Shown: positions 17,251-31,492 of the stretch, one piece after another
How the letters are laid out: each line of letters begins with the position of its first letter
Numbering within the stretch: the first letter of the stretch is position 1
Source: Desulfuromonas sp.
GTDB taxonomy: Bacteria > Desulfobacterota > Desulfuromonadia > Desulfuromonadales > Desulfuromonadaceae
Direction of reading: 5' to 3'
Assembly (NCBI GenBank): GCA_021162745.1
Contig: JAGGYC010000024.1
Location: 1 to 42,219 of the forward strand
Length of the DNA stretch: 42,219 nt
Notes under the pieces: generated by a model
What the model was told of the DNA's origin: nothing
The model's input: the letters and a program-made list of their open reading frames with translations, nothing else
Database searches by the model: none
Translations under genes and position numbers: made by a program

Positions 17251-18123
17251 TCAAGAGTTCATCAAGCCACCAGACGTTTCTGCAAAGACAATGGCGAACT
17301 CGCTGCCCAAGGCACTAACCGTCTCAGCATCGAATCCAAGCACAACCGCTGATGCTTCTGCAGAGAGCAGCTCAGGCTGTATGGGATAACTGCCTAACCC
17401 CATACTTTTACAGAGCTGACGGGCGAGACGCACAACACAACACAGCAGAAATGGTTCGTCCTCGCGATCTCCAGTTAATTCTGCTGTTTCAGCGTAAAAG
17501 GTGCTGGCAACGAGCATCGGCGAAAAATTCCAGTCAAACAAAATGGCCGCGCCCAAATGATTAAAAGGATACGGCAACAAGGCTTCTGAGCGCTGCTGCC
17601 TCAACTCACTGTTTTCAGTTTCCTCCAGAATACGACCATACAACTCTGGAGTATCCATGTTGCAGATGGTTTCACCGATATTACTCATCAATCCAGCCAT
17701 AAAAGCTTCTTCAGGATGTACAGCATCAATTTTCTTCGCAATAAATCGAGCTGCGATGGCAAAAGCAGCTGACTCTTCCCACAAACTTCGCTCGACCGCT
17801 CCCTGACGAACATGCATCCCTTTAACCGCCATGGCCAAAACCATATTGCGCAGGGTTTTATCACCCAACACCACCACCGCATTGTGTATGGTATTAATTT
17901 TTCTGGGAAATCCATAGAAAGAAGAATTCGCCAGTTTCAACACCCTCAAGGTGAGAGATTGATCACTGGTAATAATATCGGCAAGACGTCGAGCATCGGC
18001 ACTGCCGCTATTCATCAATTGCAATACATCGTTAGCCACAACGGTGATGCCGATCTCACAGGTCACCGATGCCAGAATCGACCGGCTATCCAACGGTATC
18101 TTTTCACAAAAAATCTCCGCCAT
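17251..18123 (-). CDS. HDOD domain protein
   Basis: A 290-residue cytoplasmic protein made almost entirely of an HDOD domain (about residues 20-215). The motifs ITSDQSLTLRVLKLANSSFYGF and the NAVVVLGDKTLRNMVLAMAV helix are visible. HDOD domains are related to HD phosphohydrolases but lack the catalytic residues and are thought to act as signalling or scaffolding modules. It has no output domain. It starts five bases after the stop of the receiver-PAS gene on the same strand, so the two form an operon and probably one pathway. Confidence 0.9.
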   Translation of the reverse strand: MAEIFCEKIPLDSRSILASVTCEIGITVVANDVLQLMNSGSADARRLADIITSDQSLTLRVLKLANSSFYGFPRKINTIHNAVVVLGDKTLRNMVLAMAVKGMHVRQGAVERSLWEESAAFAIAARFIAKKIDAVHPEEAFMAGLMSNIGETICNMDTPELYGRILEETENSELRQQRSEALLPYPFNHLGAAILFDWNFSPMLVASTFYAETAELTGDREDEPFLLCCVVRLARQLCKSMGLGSYPIQPELLSAEASAVVLGFDAETVSALGSEFAIVFAETSGGLMNS

Positions 18124-18128
18124 CCGTA

Positions 18129-18938
18129 TTAATCCCCTGTTTTTTGAATCAGAGTAATCACCATTCCCCGACTAAGGTTATTATTTAAATATTTCCCCGT
18201 TGCTGCAAACACCCGGTCATTATAGTGCACGATGTCCGTCGATTCCCCCACCAGCTTAACCTGTTCCAGAAATGCCAGCACTCCGGCAGGGAACACCTTA
18301 GATACCCGTTCTCCAAGCAATGTACCCTGTTGAGTAAAAAGCTTATTAGCACAATCATTTGCCTGAGCAATCAGGTCATCAGCATCGACACCAATCACCA
18401 CCACCGGAATACTGTCAAGAACATCTTGGGCCAACTGCAATACCTGGCTACGCATCTCTAAAGCCGAGGTACGTTCTTGAACCATCCTTTCCAGATTCGT
18501 GTTGATCTCCTTCAACTCCAGGTTACGCTGCGCAACTTCGTATGACAGGATTTCATTGTTCTGACTCAAAAAATAGGTATCAACAGCATTCGCGATGTCG
18601 ACGCGGAGCTCATCATCGTTCCATGGTTTTGGAATAAACTTATAAATATGGCCAATATTAATCGCCTCCACAACAGAAGCAGTATCAGCATAACCCGAAA
18701 GGACAATGCGAACAGTCTTAGGCCATTGGTCATGAACCTGACTAAGAAATTCCACCCCATTCATCCCCGGCATCCGATAATCAGAAACGACCACACAGAC
18801 ACCCTGTTCCTGCTCCAGAACCTGCAACCCATCAGCACCTGACTCGGCCATCAGCAACTCATAGTTATCTTCATCCATAAACAAGCGCCGCAACGCCCGC
18901 AATACATTCGGTTCATCATCGACAAATAAAATTTTCAT
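18129..18938 (-). CDS. Response regulator with PAS-like domain
   Basis: A 269-residue protein. The N-terminal receiver (about 1-125) has acidic pair D7/D8, phospho-acceptor D53 (VVSDYRMPG) and KPW lysine, all intact, in the style of RpfG/HupR receivers. A coiled coil (about 130-165) leads to a PAS-like domain (about 170-260; SIPVVVIGVDADDLIAQAND). There is no kinase, DNA-binding or nucleotide-cyclase output, so it probably relays a phosphorylation signal to its neighbour, the HDOD protein. The ATG at 18938 has GGAAGGG six bases before it. An ATG nine codons upstream with GGAGGGG is an alternative start. Confidence 0.85.
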   Translation of the reverse strand: MKILFVDDEPNVLRALRRLFMDEDNYELLMAESGADGLQVLEQEQGVCVVVSDYRMPGMNGVEFLSQVHDQWPKTVRIVLSGYADTASVVEAINIGHIYKFIPKPWNDDELRVDIANAVDTYFLSQNNEILSYEVAQRNLELKEINTNLERMVQERTSALEMRSQVLQLAQDVLDSIPVVVIGVDADDLIAQANDCANKLFTQQGTLLGERVSKVFPAGVLAFLEQVKLVGESTDIVHYNDRVFAATGKYLNNNLSRGMVITLIQKTGD

Positions 18939-19235
18939 CGACGACCCTTCCGGATAAACATTCACTACAGCCCCTCCATTCTAATGTATGGATTTTCAAC
19001 TATTGTAAACCCTAGCAGATGAGACCCTGTTTGCATAGAAAGGAATCATCGGCTCAATATTTTCACTGATTCAATTCGACGCTGCACGATTTGACAAAAA
19101 AAACACAAATCAGCAAGTCATATGAAATTCCCATTTTCAGCTACCAGTCAAGAGCCTTGCTGTTATTTAAACTATTTTGTAAACTCACTGCAATGCTGAA
19201 AATCAACCGGTCACTACCGACAAAGGGAGAAAATT

Positions 19236-20513
19236 TTGTTATCTGCATTAAAAAATGATTCCATGCGGGATCAACTACTATTAGTTGATGATAACGCTAC
19301 GAATCTGGATACTCTGTTGGCTACGCTGGGTGATCGTTACGATTTACGTGTCGCGGTTGATGGTAAAACCGCCATTAACCTCATTGACGATGGTTATCTC
19401 CCCGACCTGATTTTACTCGACGTAATGATGCCGGAAATGGATGGCTATGAGGTTTGTCGCCACCTGAAAGCAAAAAAAGAAACCTGTGATATTCCCGTCA
19501 TCTTTCTCAGTGCCTTGGACAGCAATAATGATGAAGCCAAGGGATTGGAACTTGGTGCCGTCGATTATATAACCAAACCTTTTTTTCCTGCGATTGTCTG
19601 TCAGAGGATCAACACTCACTTGGAACTGAAACATCATCGCGATAAGTTGCAGAATCTGGTGGTGGATAAAACGGATCAGTTGACCACGGCCTACAATGAT
19701 TTAAAAAAAGTCCATGACCAGATGGTCCAGCAGGAAAAAATGGCATCGCTCGGTCAGTTGGCTGCTGGTGTTGCTCATGAGATCAACAACCCTGCCGGGT
19801 TTGTCAGTAGCAACATTGTTTCATTGGAAAAATATGTTGGTCGCTTGAGTGAATGGGCGCTGTTTGTAGAACAGATTTTGCCATCGGTGGATAATCCGGA
19901 AATTGTTTCCCTACTGCAGGAAAAAAAACGCACACTGAAACTCGATTACATTTTGGAAGACGTTAAAGATTTAATCAGCGAATCAAAGGATGGCATTGAG
20001 CGAATTGCGGCGATTGTGCGCAACATGAAAAGCTTTTGTCGCGCCGAAGGTGATACCTTCAAATCGCTCAACGTGCATGACTGTCTCGACAGCGCCCTGA
20101 GCATCGCCCATAACGAGATCAAATATAAAGCCACCGTCAAAAGAGAGTACGCGGAGCTACCGCCGATTCATGTCCTGCCGCAACAACTGGGGCAGGTGTT
20201 TGTCAACCTGCTGGTCAATGCCGCTCAGGCGATTGAACAGCAGGGAACCATTACCGTTCGCACCACTCATGAAAACGAGTGGGCGGTGGTGAAGATCTGT
20301 GACACCGGCAGCGGCATCACCCCCGAGCATCTGCAACGACTGTTCGAACCTTTTTTTACCACCAAGGAGGTTGGTCGGGGAACCGGGTTAGGCTTGAGTA
20401 TCTGCGCCGACATCATCCAGAAACATCAGGGAACGATCACCGTAGACAGTACTGTTGGTGAAGGAACCTGCTTTACCATCAAGTTGCCATTGGTGGAAAG
20501 GCGTGAAGGATAG
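19236..20513 (+). CDS. Receiver-histidine kinase (soluble)
   Basis: A 425-residue cytoplasmic protein. An N-terminal receiver (about 10-130, phospho-acceptor D62 in LILLDVMMPEMDG) is followed by a short coil and a kinase core. That core has a H-box of the HEINNP type (phosphorylated His at residue 181) and a HATPase domain with N-box LVNAAQAI, CDTGSGI and GTGLGLSI. Such receiver-first kinases pass signals from an upstream kinase to a further receiver. It begins with TTG, supported by AAAGGGAGA directly upstream; an ATG nine codons later is the alternative. The kinase core is closely similar to that of the PAS kinase at 28.6 kb and to the pseudogene at 16.6 kb. Confidence 0.9.
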   Translation: MLSALKNDSMRDQLLLVDDNATNLDTLLATLGDRYDLRVAVDGKTAINLIDDGYLPDLILLDVMMPEMDGYEVCRHLKAKKETCDIPVIFLSALDSNNDEAKGLELGAVDYITKPFFPAIVCQRINTHLELKHHRDKLQNLVVDKTDQLTTAYNDLKKVHDQMVQQEKMASLGQLAAGVAHEINNPAGFVSSNIVSLEKYVGRLSEWALFVEQILPSVDNPEIVSLLQEKKRTLKLDYILEDVKDLISESKDGIERIAAIVRNMKSFCRAEGDTFKSLNVHDCLDSALSIAHNEIKYKATVKREYAELPPIHVLPQQLGQVFVNLLVNAAQAIEQQGTITVRTTHENEWAVVKICDTGSGITPEHLQRLFEPFFTTKEVGRGTGLGLSICADIIQKHQGTITVDSTVGEGTCFTIKLPLVERREG

Positions 20514-20608
20514 AGACTGCCTATACAATTTTTCTGTGTGTTCCAGCATCAAAACAGCCCCCCCCCAAAAAAACAATAAATAGCGCAAAAACAGGAAGCG
20601 AGCGCTTT

Positions 20609-23290
20609 ATGAATGTGCGACATAAAATATTCCTGCTCCTCAGCATCATTTTACTCTCTTCGATAATGCTCTACGTCTGGGTCTACGCCCGGATGGATCA
20701 CCATCGCTTAATGACACGGCTTAACCAAATGAGCAAACAGGCAGAGCATGCCTTTAGAGCCGAACAGGATTCCACCGAAATGCGCATGCTGCAAATTGCC
20801 ACTTTCGTTGCCAACGACCCCCACACCCGGCAGTTATTTTTACAGGGAAAACAGGCTGTCGAGTCGGAAGGGGGTGGCGGTGGTGGCAAACTATCTGCCC
20901 GGATCAGAAAATCGCTGTATGAACACGTACGCCACAGCCAGGAGGTGTTGGCGCAGCAGTTTAAGTTCAGGCAACTCCATTTCCATTTAGCCCCCGGTTC
21001 ACTCAGTTTTTTACGTGCCCATAAGCCGGAAAAATTCGGCGACCGCATGGACAAGATGCGTTACACCATTGTTACGGCGAATACCACACTTAAGCCCACT
21101 ACCGGCTTTGAAACAGGAAGATTGGTTTCGGGCGTCCGCGGCGTAACCCCAGTATTCGCGATAGACAGTAAAACCAATAAAAAGATCCATGTCGGCGCTC
21201 TGGAAGCCGGCACCTCCTTTACCACCAGTCTTACCCTGTTTCATAAGAACTATCCATGGTTGAACGCAGCGGTACTGCTCCACAAAAAACACCTTCAGGC
21301 CAACATCTGGCCCGAATTTCTGGACAAGCTGTTGCGAGAGCAGCCGTTTATCAGCGGTTTTCGTGTCGAAGGCACCACGTCCCCCCTGATTGATAAATTT
21401 TTAACCCGCAATGACTTTGCGAAAATTTCAACATCCTCTGATCTCCACATCTTGCGCGACGGAGAGCTACTGTACAATTTTACGTCCTTTCCCCTGCGTG
21501 ACTTCCGTGGAAAGACCGATCCACAGCAACCCGATGCCGGTCGGATCATTATTTGGCAGGATGTCAGTTCAGAGATTGCCATCCATCACCACAATGTCCG
21601 CAATTTAATCATCTATGGATTCCTGTTGTTTGCAGTCATCGAAATTCTGATGTTTTACGGCCTGCGATTGATGACTCAGCGGTTACAAAAAGAGTTGGAA
21701 CGCACCCGTAAGCTTGAAGCCGTTAGCGATAAAGCAGCCCAGGTTATTCGTCATATTGACGAGTCGATCGATCAGCCACAGCTGCAATTGCAGCAACTGA
21801 TCCAGGAGCAGGTGGATGATGCCGTCAAGGCGGTAGATGCCGGTTTTGGTTTATTTTTAAGTTCAACAGAAAAGGATGATGAGTATCGGGTACTGGCTGT
21901 CTCCAACATGATCTGGTCAAACATTGCCGGTGTGGAACGGTTTGACCAAGCACGCAACACTATGCAGCAACAGGGATATTTTCCGATAAAAATGACCGAC
22001 AACCAGTTAATAACGGTATTGCAAAGTGCGCAGCCAATAATTCTAACCCACAACGATTGCAAGGGATTTGTTGGCAACATTTTGCCGCCGGGACATCCGG
22101 CAATCAATAATCTATTGTTGGTTCCGGTGACTACCGAAAAGTACGGGTCAGGCCTGCTTGTTTTGGCAAATCGTAAAGGTGGCTTTGGCATGGATGAGCA
22201 GATCACTGCCAAGGCTTACGCTGCTGCGGCTTCATTGATTATGCATGCTGACCTGCGTGAGGTGGCCCGACTGGCGGCCGAAGAATCATCCCGCTTAAAA
22301 ACTGAGTTTTTGGACAATATAAGCCATGAGTTACGCACACCGATGAATGCGATCATGGGGTTTGGTCAGGTTCTCGCTGATAGTCAGTTGGATGATCGAC
22401 AACAAAGGTTTGTCAATAATATCAACCTCTCGTCCAAAACGATGTTGAATTTAATTAATGACATATTGTCAGTAACAAAACTTGATGATCAGCCCAAAGA
22501 AGAGCTTACCATCAAAGTGTTCAGCCCAACGCAGTTGCTAAACCGGATTAGCGATAACTTTGCCATCAAAGCTAAAGAACGGGGAGTAAAGATTAAAACT
22601 GAATTTTCAGATCAACTGCCAATATGGGTGAATAGTTATCCGGCCCAGGTGGAGCAAATACTAAATCTATTAATGGGCAATGCAATCAAATTCAGCCATG
22701 GCGGTGAGGTAACATTGGCTCTGGCATTGTCGGAAATGGATGACGATATGGCAACGCTGAAGTTTTCTATTTGCGATCAGGGGATTGGCATTGCCGAGCA
22801 ACAACAGCAACTGATTTTTCAACCATTTTATCAAATTGATGGTGCAAAAACACGCCAATACGAAGGTAGCGGATTGGGCTTAACCATTGCCAAAAAAACC
22901 TGTACCCAGCTCGGTGGCGATATAGCCGTTGAAAGTGTCATAGGTCAGGGGAGCTGCTTCACTTTTCAGTTAAAACTCCAGAGAGCAGTCCCCGCCACAG
23001 AGAACTTATCCGCGTCAGTCATGCAGGATGCCAATACCGCGTTTAAAGTCGAGACGGCAAGTGTCCTGCCCCTGGGATCGTTAAGCGAAATTGCTCAACT
23101 GTTACAGCAATTGGAAGATCCGTTAGCCAAATTACAGCCGAACCTCTGTCAAGAGATTGCCCAAACATTAACCAACAAGCAATGGCCATATCATATGGCA
23201 GAAGAGATAGAAAAACTAACGAGTTTAATCAGCAAATACCGCTTTGTTGAGGCACGCGAGGTTGTATCCAGAATAAAGGAAATGCTGTAA
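20609..23290 (+). CDS. Membrane sensor histidine kinase (Cache-like, GAF, HisKA, HATPase)
   Basis: An 893-residue inner-membrane kinase. TM1 is at about residues 5-25 and TM2 at about 331-353. Between them is a periplasmic domain of roughly 300 residues, probably Cache-like; motifs LHFHLAPGSLSFLRAHKPEKFGD and GLVSGVRG-type Gly/Arg loops are seen. A cytoplasmic GAF domain (about 380-555, ending ANRKGGFGMDEQ) precedes HisKA (H573 in NISHELRTP) and HATPase (NAIKFSHGG, DQGIGI, GSGLGLTIAK). The last 70 residues form a helical tail also present at the end of the next kinase, although no receiver or HPt lies before it here. A six-Gly run (GGGGGG) interrupts the periplasmic part. The signal is unknown. 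Confidence 0.9.
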   Translation: MNVRHKIFLLLSIILLSSIMLYVWVYARMDHHRLMTRLNQMSKQAEHAFRAEQDSTEMRMLQIATFVANDPHTRQLFLQGKQAVESEGGGGGGKLSARIRKSLYEHVRHSQEVLAQQFKFRQLHFHLAPGSLSFLRAHKPEKFGDRMDKMRYTIVTANTTLKPTTGFETGRLVSGVRGVTPVFAIDSKTNKKIHVGALEAGTSFTTSLTLFHKNYPWLNAAVLLHKKHLQANIWPEFLDKLLREQPFISGFRVEGTTSPLIDKFLTRNDFAKISTSSDLHILRDGELLYNFTSFPLRDFRGKTDPQQPDAGRIIIWQDVSSEIAIHHHNVRNLIIYGFLLFAVIEILMFYGLRLMTQRLQKELERTRKLEAVSDKAAQVIRHIDESIDQPQLQLQQLIQEQVDDAVKAVDAGFGLFLSSTEKDDEYRVLAVSNMIWSNIAGVERFDQARNTMQQQGYFPIKMTDNQLITVLQSAQPIILTHNDCKGFVGNILPPGHPAINNLLLVPVTTEKYGSGLLVLANRKGGFGMDEQITAKAYAAAASLIMHADLREVARLAAEESSRLKTEFLDNISHELRTPMNAIMGFGQVLADSQLDDRQQRFVNNINLSSKTMLNLINDILSVTKLDDQPKEELTIKVFSPTQLLNRISDNFAIKAKERGVKIKTEFSDQLPIWVNSYPAQVEQILNLLMGNAIKFSHGGEVTLALALSEMDDDMATLKFSICDQGIGIAEQQQQLIFQPFYQIDGAKTRQYEGSGLGLTIAKKTCTQLGGDIAVESVIGQGSCFTFQLKLQRAVPATENLSASVMQDANTAFKVETASVLPLGSLSEIAQLLQQLEDPLAKLQPNLCQEIAQTLTNKQWPYHMAEEIEKLTSLISKYRFVEAREVVSRIKEML

Positions 23291-23332
23291 TAGGTGAACA
23301 TTACCAGCGGATTGACCAAAGGAATTGTTGAC

Positions 23333-27364
<4,032 letters not shown>

Positions 27365-27433
27365 TGTTTTAGCTGTGTCAAAACATGCCGGCATTCATGA
27401 ATACATGGTTGACGTTGGAAGGAATCGTTGAAA

Positions 27434-28507
27434 ATGGACTATACTCCGAAAAAGCAGATACTCATTGTTGATGATAATGAGTTCAACATCGATACACTCA
27501 TTGCAACTCTGGGTGATGAATATGAGCTGCGCGTCGCCATCGATGGCGATATGACCTTGAAATTACTTGCGCATGATGATCTGCCGGATCTTATTCTGCT
27601 AGATGTGATGATGCCTGAGATGGATGGTTATGAGGTATGCCGCCGTATAAAAGAGTGTGAAAGAACACGGGGGATCCGAATCATATTTCTGACAGCGTTA
27701 ACTGACATTGCTGATCAGGAAAAGGGACTTAGCCTGGGGGCTGAAGATTATATCACCAAGCCATTTAATCCGGCGATTGTCAGGGCGCGGGTACGTACCC
27801 AGTTGAAGCTTAAACAATATCGCGATCATCTCGAAGATCTGGTGACAAAAAAAACAGAGCAATTACTGCATGCCCAAGAGGCCATTATTGCCAGTATGGC
27901 GATAATGGCCGAACATCGTGATCCTGAAACTGGGGCTCATATCCAGAGGACCAAATCATATGTTCGGGTGTTGGCACAGGCCATGGCAGCGCAGATGCCG
28001 GATATTTTAACTGAACAGACTATTGATATGCTTTACCGGGCCGCGCCCCTGCATGATATCGGCAAAGTAGCGATTCCAGATGAAATACTACTGAAACCTG
28101 GCCGCTTAACGGCTGAAGAGGCGACCATTATGCAAACCCATACCAGCTGTGGCGCTGATACTATTCGTCGTACAGAAGAGATTGTTGGCAGTAACCAGTT
28201 GCTGCATCTGGCAATGGAAATTGCCGAATACCATCACGAAAAATGGGATGGCAGCGGTTATCCGCACGGCCTTGAGGGCGACAATATCCCCTTGTCTGCC
28301 CGATTGATGACCATTGCCGATGTTTATGATGCCCTTATCAGCATACGTCCTTATAAACCTGCTCTCAGTCATGCGGAAACGGTAAAAATAATTCTCGAAG
28401 GTGATGCTTTTACCAGACCGGAACATTTTGACCCACAGATACTGCGCTGCTTTGAGCGTATCCACGACCAATTTGATCATATCGCGACGGCATTCAGCGA
28501 TCGCTAG
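27434..28507 (+). CDS. Response regulator with HD-GYP c-di-GMP phosphodiesterase domain
   Basis: A 357-residue soluble protein. The receiver (about 8-125) has phospho-acceptor D57 (LILLDVMMPEMDG) and KPF lysine. The HD-GYP domain (about 150-345) is complete: H207-D208 in LHDIGKVAIPDE, the EYHHEKWDG cluster, GYP at 275-277, and IADVYDAL. It should hydrolyse c-di-GMP to pGpG/GMP when its receiver is phosphorylated. It lies directly downstream of the hybrid kinase and is the likely output of that relay. A TTG two codons upstream (27428) is an alternative start; the ATG has AAGGA ten bases before it. Confidence 0.93.
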   Translation: MDYTPKKQILIVDDNEFNIDTLIATLGDEYELRVAIDGDMTLKLLAHDDLPDLILLDVMMPEMDGYEVCRRIKECERTRGIRIIFLTALTDIADQEKGLSLGAEDYITKPFNPAIVRARVRTQLKLKQYRDHLEDLVTKKTEQLLHAQEAIIASMAIMAEHRDPETGAHIQRTKSYVRVLAQAMAAQMPDILTEQTIDMLYRAAPLHDIGKVAIPDEILLKPGRLTAEEATIMQTHTSCGADTIRRTEEIVGSNQLLHLAMEIAEYHHEKWDGSGYPHGLEGDNIPLSARLMTIADVYDALISIRPYKPALSHAETVKIILEGDAFTRPEHFDPQILRCFERIHDQFDHIATAFSDR

Positions 28508-28558
28508 AACAACGGTCTCATTGCTTAATGGAGGGGCATAGAGTCCCCTTCACTCAGG

Positions 28559-30598
28559 ATGAAAGGTGATGATGTGACTATGCAACAACAAAACAATCTT
28601 TTTGAAGTGTTATTTGGTAAATTTCCAACGGAGATATCAGAACGGGAGAAAAATGCGCTGATAAAAAACTACAACCAGCACAGTCACGAATTTAGAATCT
28701 GGCGAGATCAGTCCCACAACAATAAGTTTGTCTCAGAATCCTGTTTCGCCCTCACAGGCTATTCAGTGCGTGAATTCCTTGACGACAATGAACTGCTTGA
28801 AAAGCTTATTTCTCCAAACGACATCCCCTTGTGGTATGAAAGCCACCAGACAAGCACACATGAATCGATCCAGATTCGCTTGATTAAACGAAATGGTGAG
28901 ATCGCCTGGTTTGAACACAACTGCAGTCCCCTTATTGAGGAAAACTCTGAAGTGAACGGATATATCGGCAATTTTGTCGATATCACAGACCTCAAAAAAG
29001 CCCAAACCTCAGCTCAAAAGCTTGCCATAGCAGCGGAACAGCATGCTTCAGGTATGGCCATTACAGATCAACACGGCGCCGTCGAATATGCCAACCCCGC
29101 CTTTAACGATATGCACCATGAAACCCTGAAAATTCAACCGGGAGATACATGGGCGTTATTAGCTCCGGGAACGCCAAAAGCACAGGAGATCAAAGAAACG
29201 GTTCTGAAGAAACAGCAATGGAGCGAAAACATACGCATCCCGAACTATCAAGGGGCAGATCATTGGCAAACGATCAAAATCTCCGCTGTTCTAGATGAAC
29301 AAGGCCAGATCATCAATTATCTGGCGTTTATAATTGATATCACCCAGAACATGCAAGACAAACAACATGCCCTTGAACAACACCGCAAATTACAACACCT
29401 GTTCAAAGTAGTGGAAGCAGGAAAACAGGAGTGGGAACACTCACTGGACTGCATTAACAATGCGGTGATCTTGACTGATCATAACGGCATCATCAAGCGG
29501 GTCAATAGTGCCATTACACAACTGCTTAATATCAATATTGCAGACATCCTCGGCCAAGACTGGCGTTCTTTACTGCCTGACGAATTGAAAAATCAAATTG
29601 ATCTACCCGTCGATGGTGAATATTACGATCAGATACGGGACAAATGGTTACGTTATAAGACGTTCCCGTTTAATAGTGAATCTCTGAGCACCCAGGTGAG
29701 TCAAGTAATTACCCTGCACGACATCACCGAATCACAGCGCATCACCAATGAACTCGCCAGTGCCTATGAACACCAGAAAGCAACTCAAAGCCAACTAGTC
29801 CATCAGGAAAAAATGGCATCCATTGGTCAACTGGCCGCTGGAGTAGCTCACGAGATCAACAATCCGACGGGGTTTATCACCAGCAATCTGGTCAGCTTGG
29901 GTAAGTACACGACAAAGCTCAATGAACACATCGCCTTTCTCGAACAATCGCTTCAACAAATAGGCAACACTGAATTATTAACGTCAATGCAACAACATCG
30001 CCAAAAACTTAAGCTATCTTTTATACAAGAAGACATCAAAGATTTGATTGAGGAGTCACTGGAAGGGGCCGAACGGATAAAAATCATCGTCAATAATTTA
30101 AAAAGCTTTTCCCGCGTCGATGATACCGGTTTTTTCACCAGTAATTTGCACGAATGTCTGGACGCAGCGCTGAATATCGGCTGGAATGAAATTAAATATA
30201 AAGCAACCGTTACCAAGGATTTTCAACCCATCCCAGATGTTTACTGTTCGGCACAACAGCTTAACCAGGTGTTTCTCAACCTGCTGGTCAATGCAGCTCA
30301 GGCATTGCAGGAGCAAGGTGAAATCAACATCCAAACCATCACCCAGGAGCCTTGGGTAATAATCAAAATCAGCGATAACGGCAGTGGCATTGCCCCGGAA
30401 CACCTTTCGCGAATTTTTGAACCATTTTTCACCACAAAAGATGTCGGCAAAGGTACCGGGCTCGGGTTGAGTATCTGCTACGACATCATACAGCAACACC
30501 ATGGTGAGATTGATGTCGAAAGTACCCTCGGCCAAGGTACGACCTTTATCATTAAACTCCCCATTGCGGCTTCGCCGGGCGACGAAGAGAATGCTTGA
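28559..30598 (+). CDS. PAS-domain histidine kinase (soluble)
   Basis: A 679-residue cytoplasmic kinase without membrane segments. Three PAS-like domains (about 35-150, 155-265 and 295-395) are followed by a coil and a kinase core. The core has phospho-acceptor H431 (GVAHEINNP) and a HATPase domain with LVNAAQAL, SDNGSGI and GTGLGLSI. It shares its kinase core with the receiver-kinase at 19.2 kb. The start is uncertain: ATG 28559 lacks a binding site, while GTG 28574 (AAAGG seven bases before) and ATG 28580 are possible. It has no receiver, so its target is elsewhere, possibly one of the receiver proteins in this island. It ends five bases before a strong terminator. Confidence 0.9.
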   Translation: MKGDDVTMQQQNNLFEVLFGKFPTEISEREKNALIKNYNQHSHEFRIWRDQSHNNKFVSESCFALTGYSVREFLDDNELLEKLISPNDIPLWYESHQTSTHESIQIRLIKRNGEIAWFEHNCSPLIEENSEVNGYIGNFVDITDLKKAQTSAQKLAIAAEQHASGMAITDQHGAVEYANPAFNDMHHETLKIQPGDTWALLAPGTPKAQEIKETVLKKQQWSENIRIPNYQGADHWQTIKISAVLDEQGQIINYLAFIIDITQNMQDKQHALEQHRKLQHLFKVVEAGKQEWEHSLDCINNAVILTDHNGIIKRVNSAITQLLNINIADILGQDWRSLLPDELKNQIDLPVDGEYYDQIRDKWLRYKTFPFNSESLSTQVSQVITLHDITESQRITNELASAYEHQKATQSQLVHQEKMASIGQLAAGVAHEINNPTGFITSNLVSLGKYTTKLNEHIAFLEQSLQQIGNTELLTSMQQHRQKLKLSFIQEDIKDLIEESLEGAERIKIIVNNLKSFSRVDDTGFFTSNLHECLDAALNIGWNEIKYKATVTKDFQPIPDVYCSAQQLNQVFLNLLVNAAQALQEQGEINIQTITQEPWVIIKISDNGSGIAPEHLSRIFEPFFTTKDVGKGTGLGLSICYDIIQQHHGEIDVESTLGQGTTFIIKLPIAASPGDEENA

Positions 30599-30603
30599 CG
30601 ACG

Positions 30604-30656
30604 GAACAAAAGACCATGCAGCGACATGATTCTCAACGCTGCATGGTCTTTTGTTC
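30604..30656. terminator. Bidirectional terminator after the PAS kinase
   Basis: A perfect 20-bp inverted repeat (30604-30623 with 30637-30656) with a 13-base loop and AACAAAA/TTTTGTT ends lies between the convergent kinase and xthA genes. Confidence 0.88.
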
Positions 30657-30672
30657 TCTGAAAAGCCTCAGC

Positions 30673-31488
30673 TCAGTCCAGGTCAAACTCAGCCCAGACC
30701 GGGCAGTGATCCGACGGTTTTTCCATCCCACGAATCGTATAATCGATCCCACAATCCCGACAGCTCTGTTGCAGAGCGTCACTGGTCAAAATCAGGTCGA
30801 TACGCAACCCGCGCTTTGGTTCACGATCAAAACCACGACTGCGATAGTCGAACCAACTGAACAACTCAGTCACCTGAGGATAACAGCCCCGGAAACTATC
30901 ATACAGCCCCCAGTCCATCAGTCGCTGCAACCAGCCACGCTCTTCAGGGAGAAAACAGCTTTTGCCCTGCTTAAGCCAGCGTTTCTCGTTATCGGCCCCG
31001 ATACCAATGTCAGCGCCTGCCGGGGCGACATTCATATCCCCGACAACGGCCAACAGATCATTGTCAGCATCAAACTGGCCCAGCAGCTGATGCAGATCAG
31101 CGTAAAAGCGCTGCTTCGCTGGAAATTTCAGTGGATGTTCGCGATTTCCCCCCTGAGGGAAATAACCGTTGATGACCGTCAGTATCCGGCCGGCAACGTC
31201 ATAGCGACCAACAATTAACCGCCGCTGGGCCTCGTCGTCATCGCTGTCAAAACCACACATTACGCTCAACGGCGGTTGTTTTGACAGCAAGGCGACGCCG
31301 TAGTGCCCTTTTTGACCCAAAAAGTCGACATGATAGCCCAAGGCTTCCACTTCCAGGCGGGGGAACTGGTCATCGTGAACCTTGGTTTCCTGCAGGGCAA
31401 TAATATCGGGGGCATGTTTCTCAATAACCGCTTTTAGCTGATGAAGTCGCGCCCGCAGGCCATTGACGTTGAACGAAACAATCTTCAT
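30673..31488 (-). CDS. xthA: Exonuclease III (AP endonuclease)
   Basis: A 271-residue enzyme of the exonuclease III/AP endonuclease family. It cuts DNA at abasic sites and removes 3' blocks in base-excision repair. Signatures are [13 protein letters not shown] at the start, [10 protein letters not shown] with the metal-binding Glu, [20 protein letters not shown], and the C-terminal RIDLILTSD and [10 protein letters not shown] containing the catalytic His. The frame extends 11 codons upstream into the preceding gene; I chose the ATG that begins [10 protein letters not shown], as in other members. It lies four bases downstream of the alcohol dehydrogenase gene and is the last gene of a minus-strand operon. 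Confidence 0.95.
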   Translation of the reverse strand: MKIVSFNVNGLRARLHQLKAVIEKHAPDIIALQETKVHDDQFPRLEVEALGYHVDFLGQKGHYGVALLSKQPPLSVMCGFDSDDDEAQRRLIVGRYDVAGRILTVINGYFPQGGNREHPLKFPAKQRFYADLHQLLGQFDADNDLLAVVGDMNVAPAGADIGIGADNEKRWLKQGKSCFLPEERGWLQRLMDWGLYDSFRGCYPQVTELFSWFDYRSRGFDREPKRGLRIDLILTSDALQQSCRDCGIDYTIRGMEKPSDHCPVWAEFDLD

Positions 31489-31492
31489 ACCC

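Noticed and set aside
20868-20887. Gly-rich GGTGGC repeat in the sensor kinase as a possible repeat array
   Set aside because: It is short and imperfect and codes for a six-Gly stretch; it does not suggest a mobile or regulatory repeat.
30595-31218. 207-codon open frame on the plus strand overlapping the kinase stop
   Set aside because: It is antisense to xthA and runs through the terminator hairpin.
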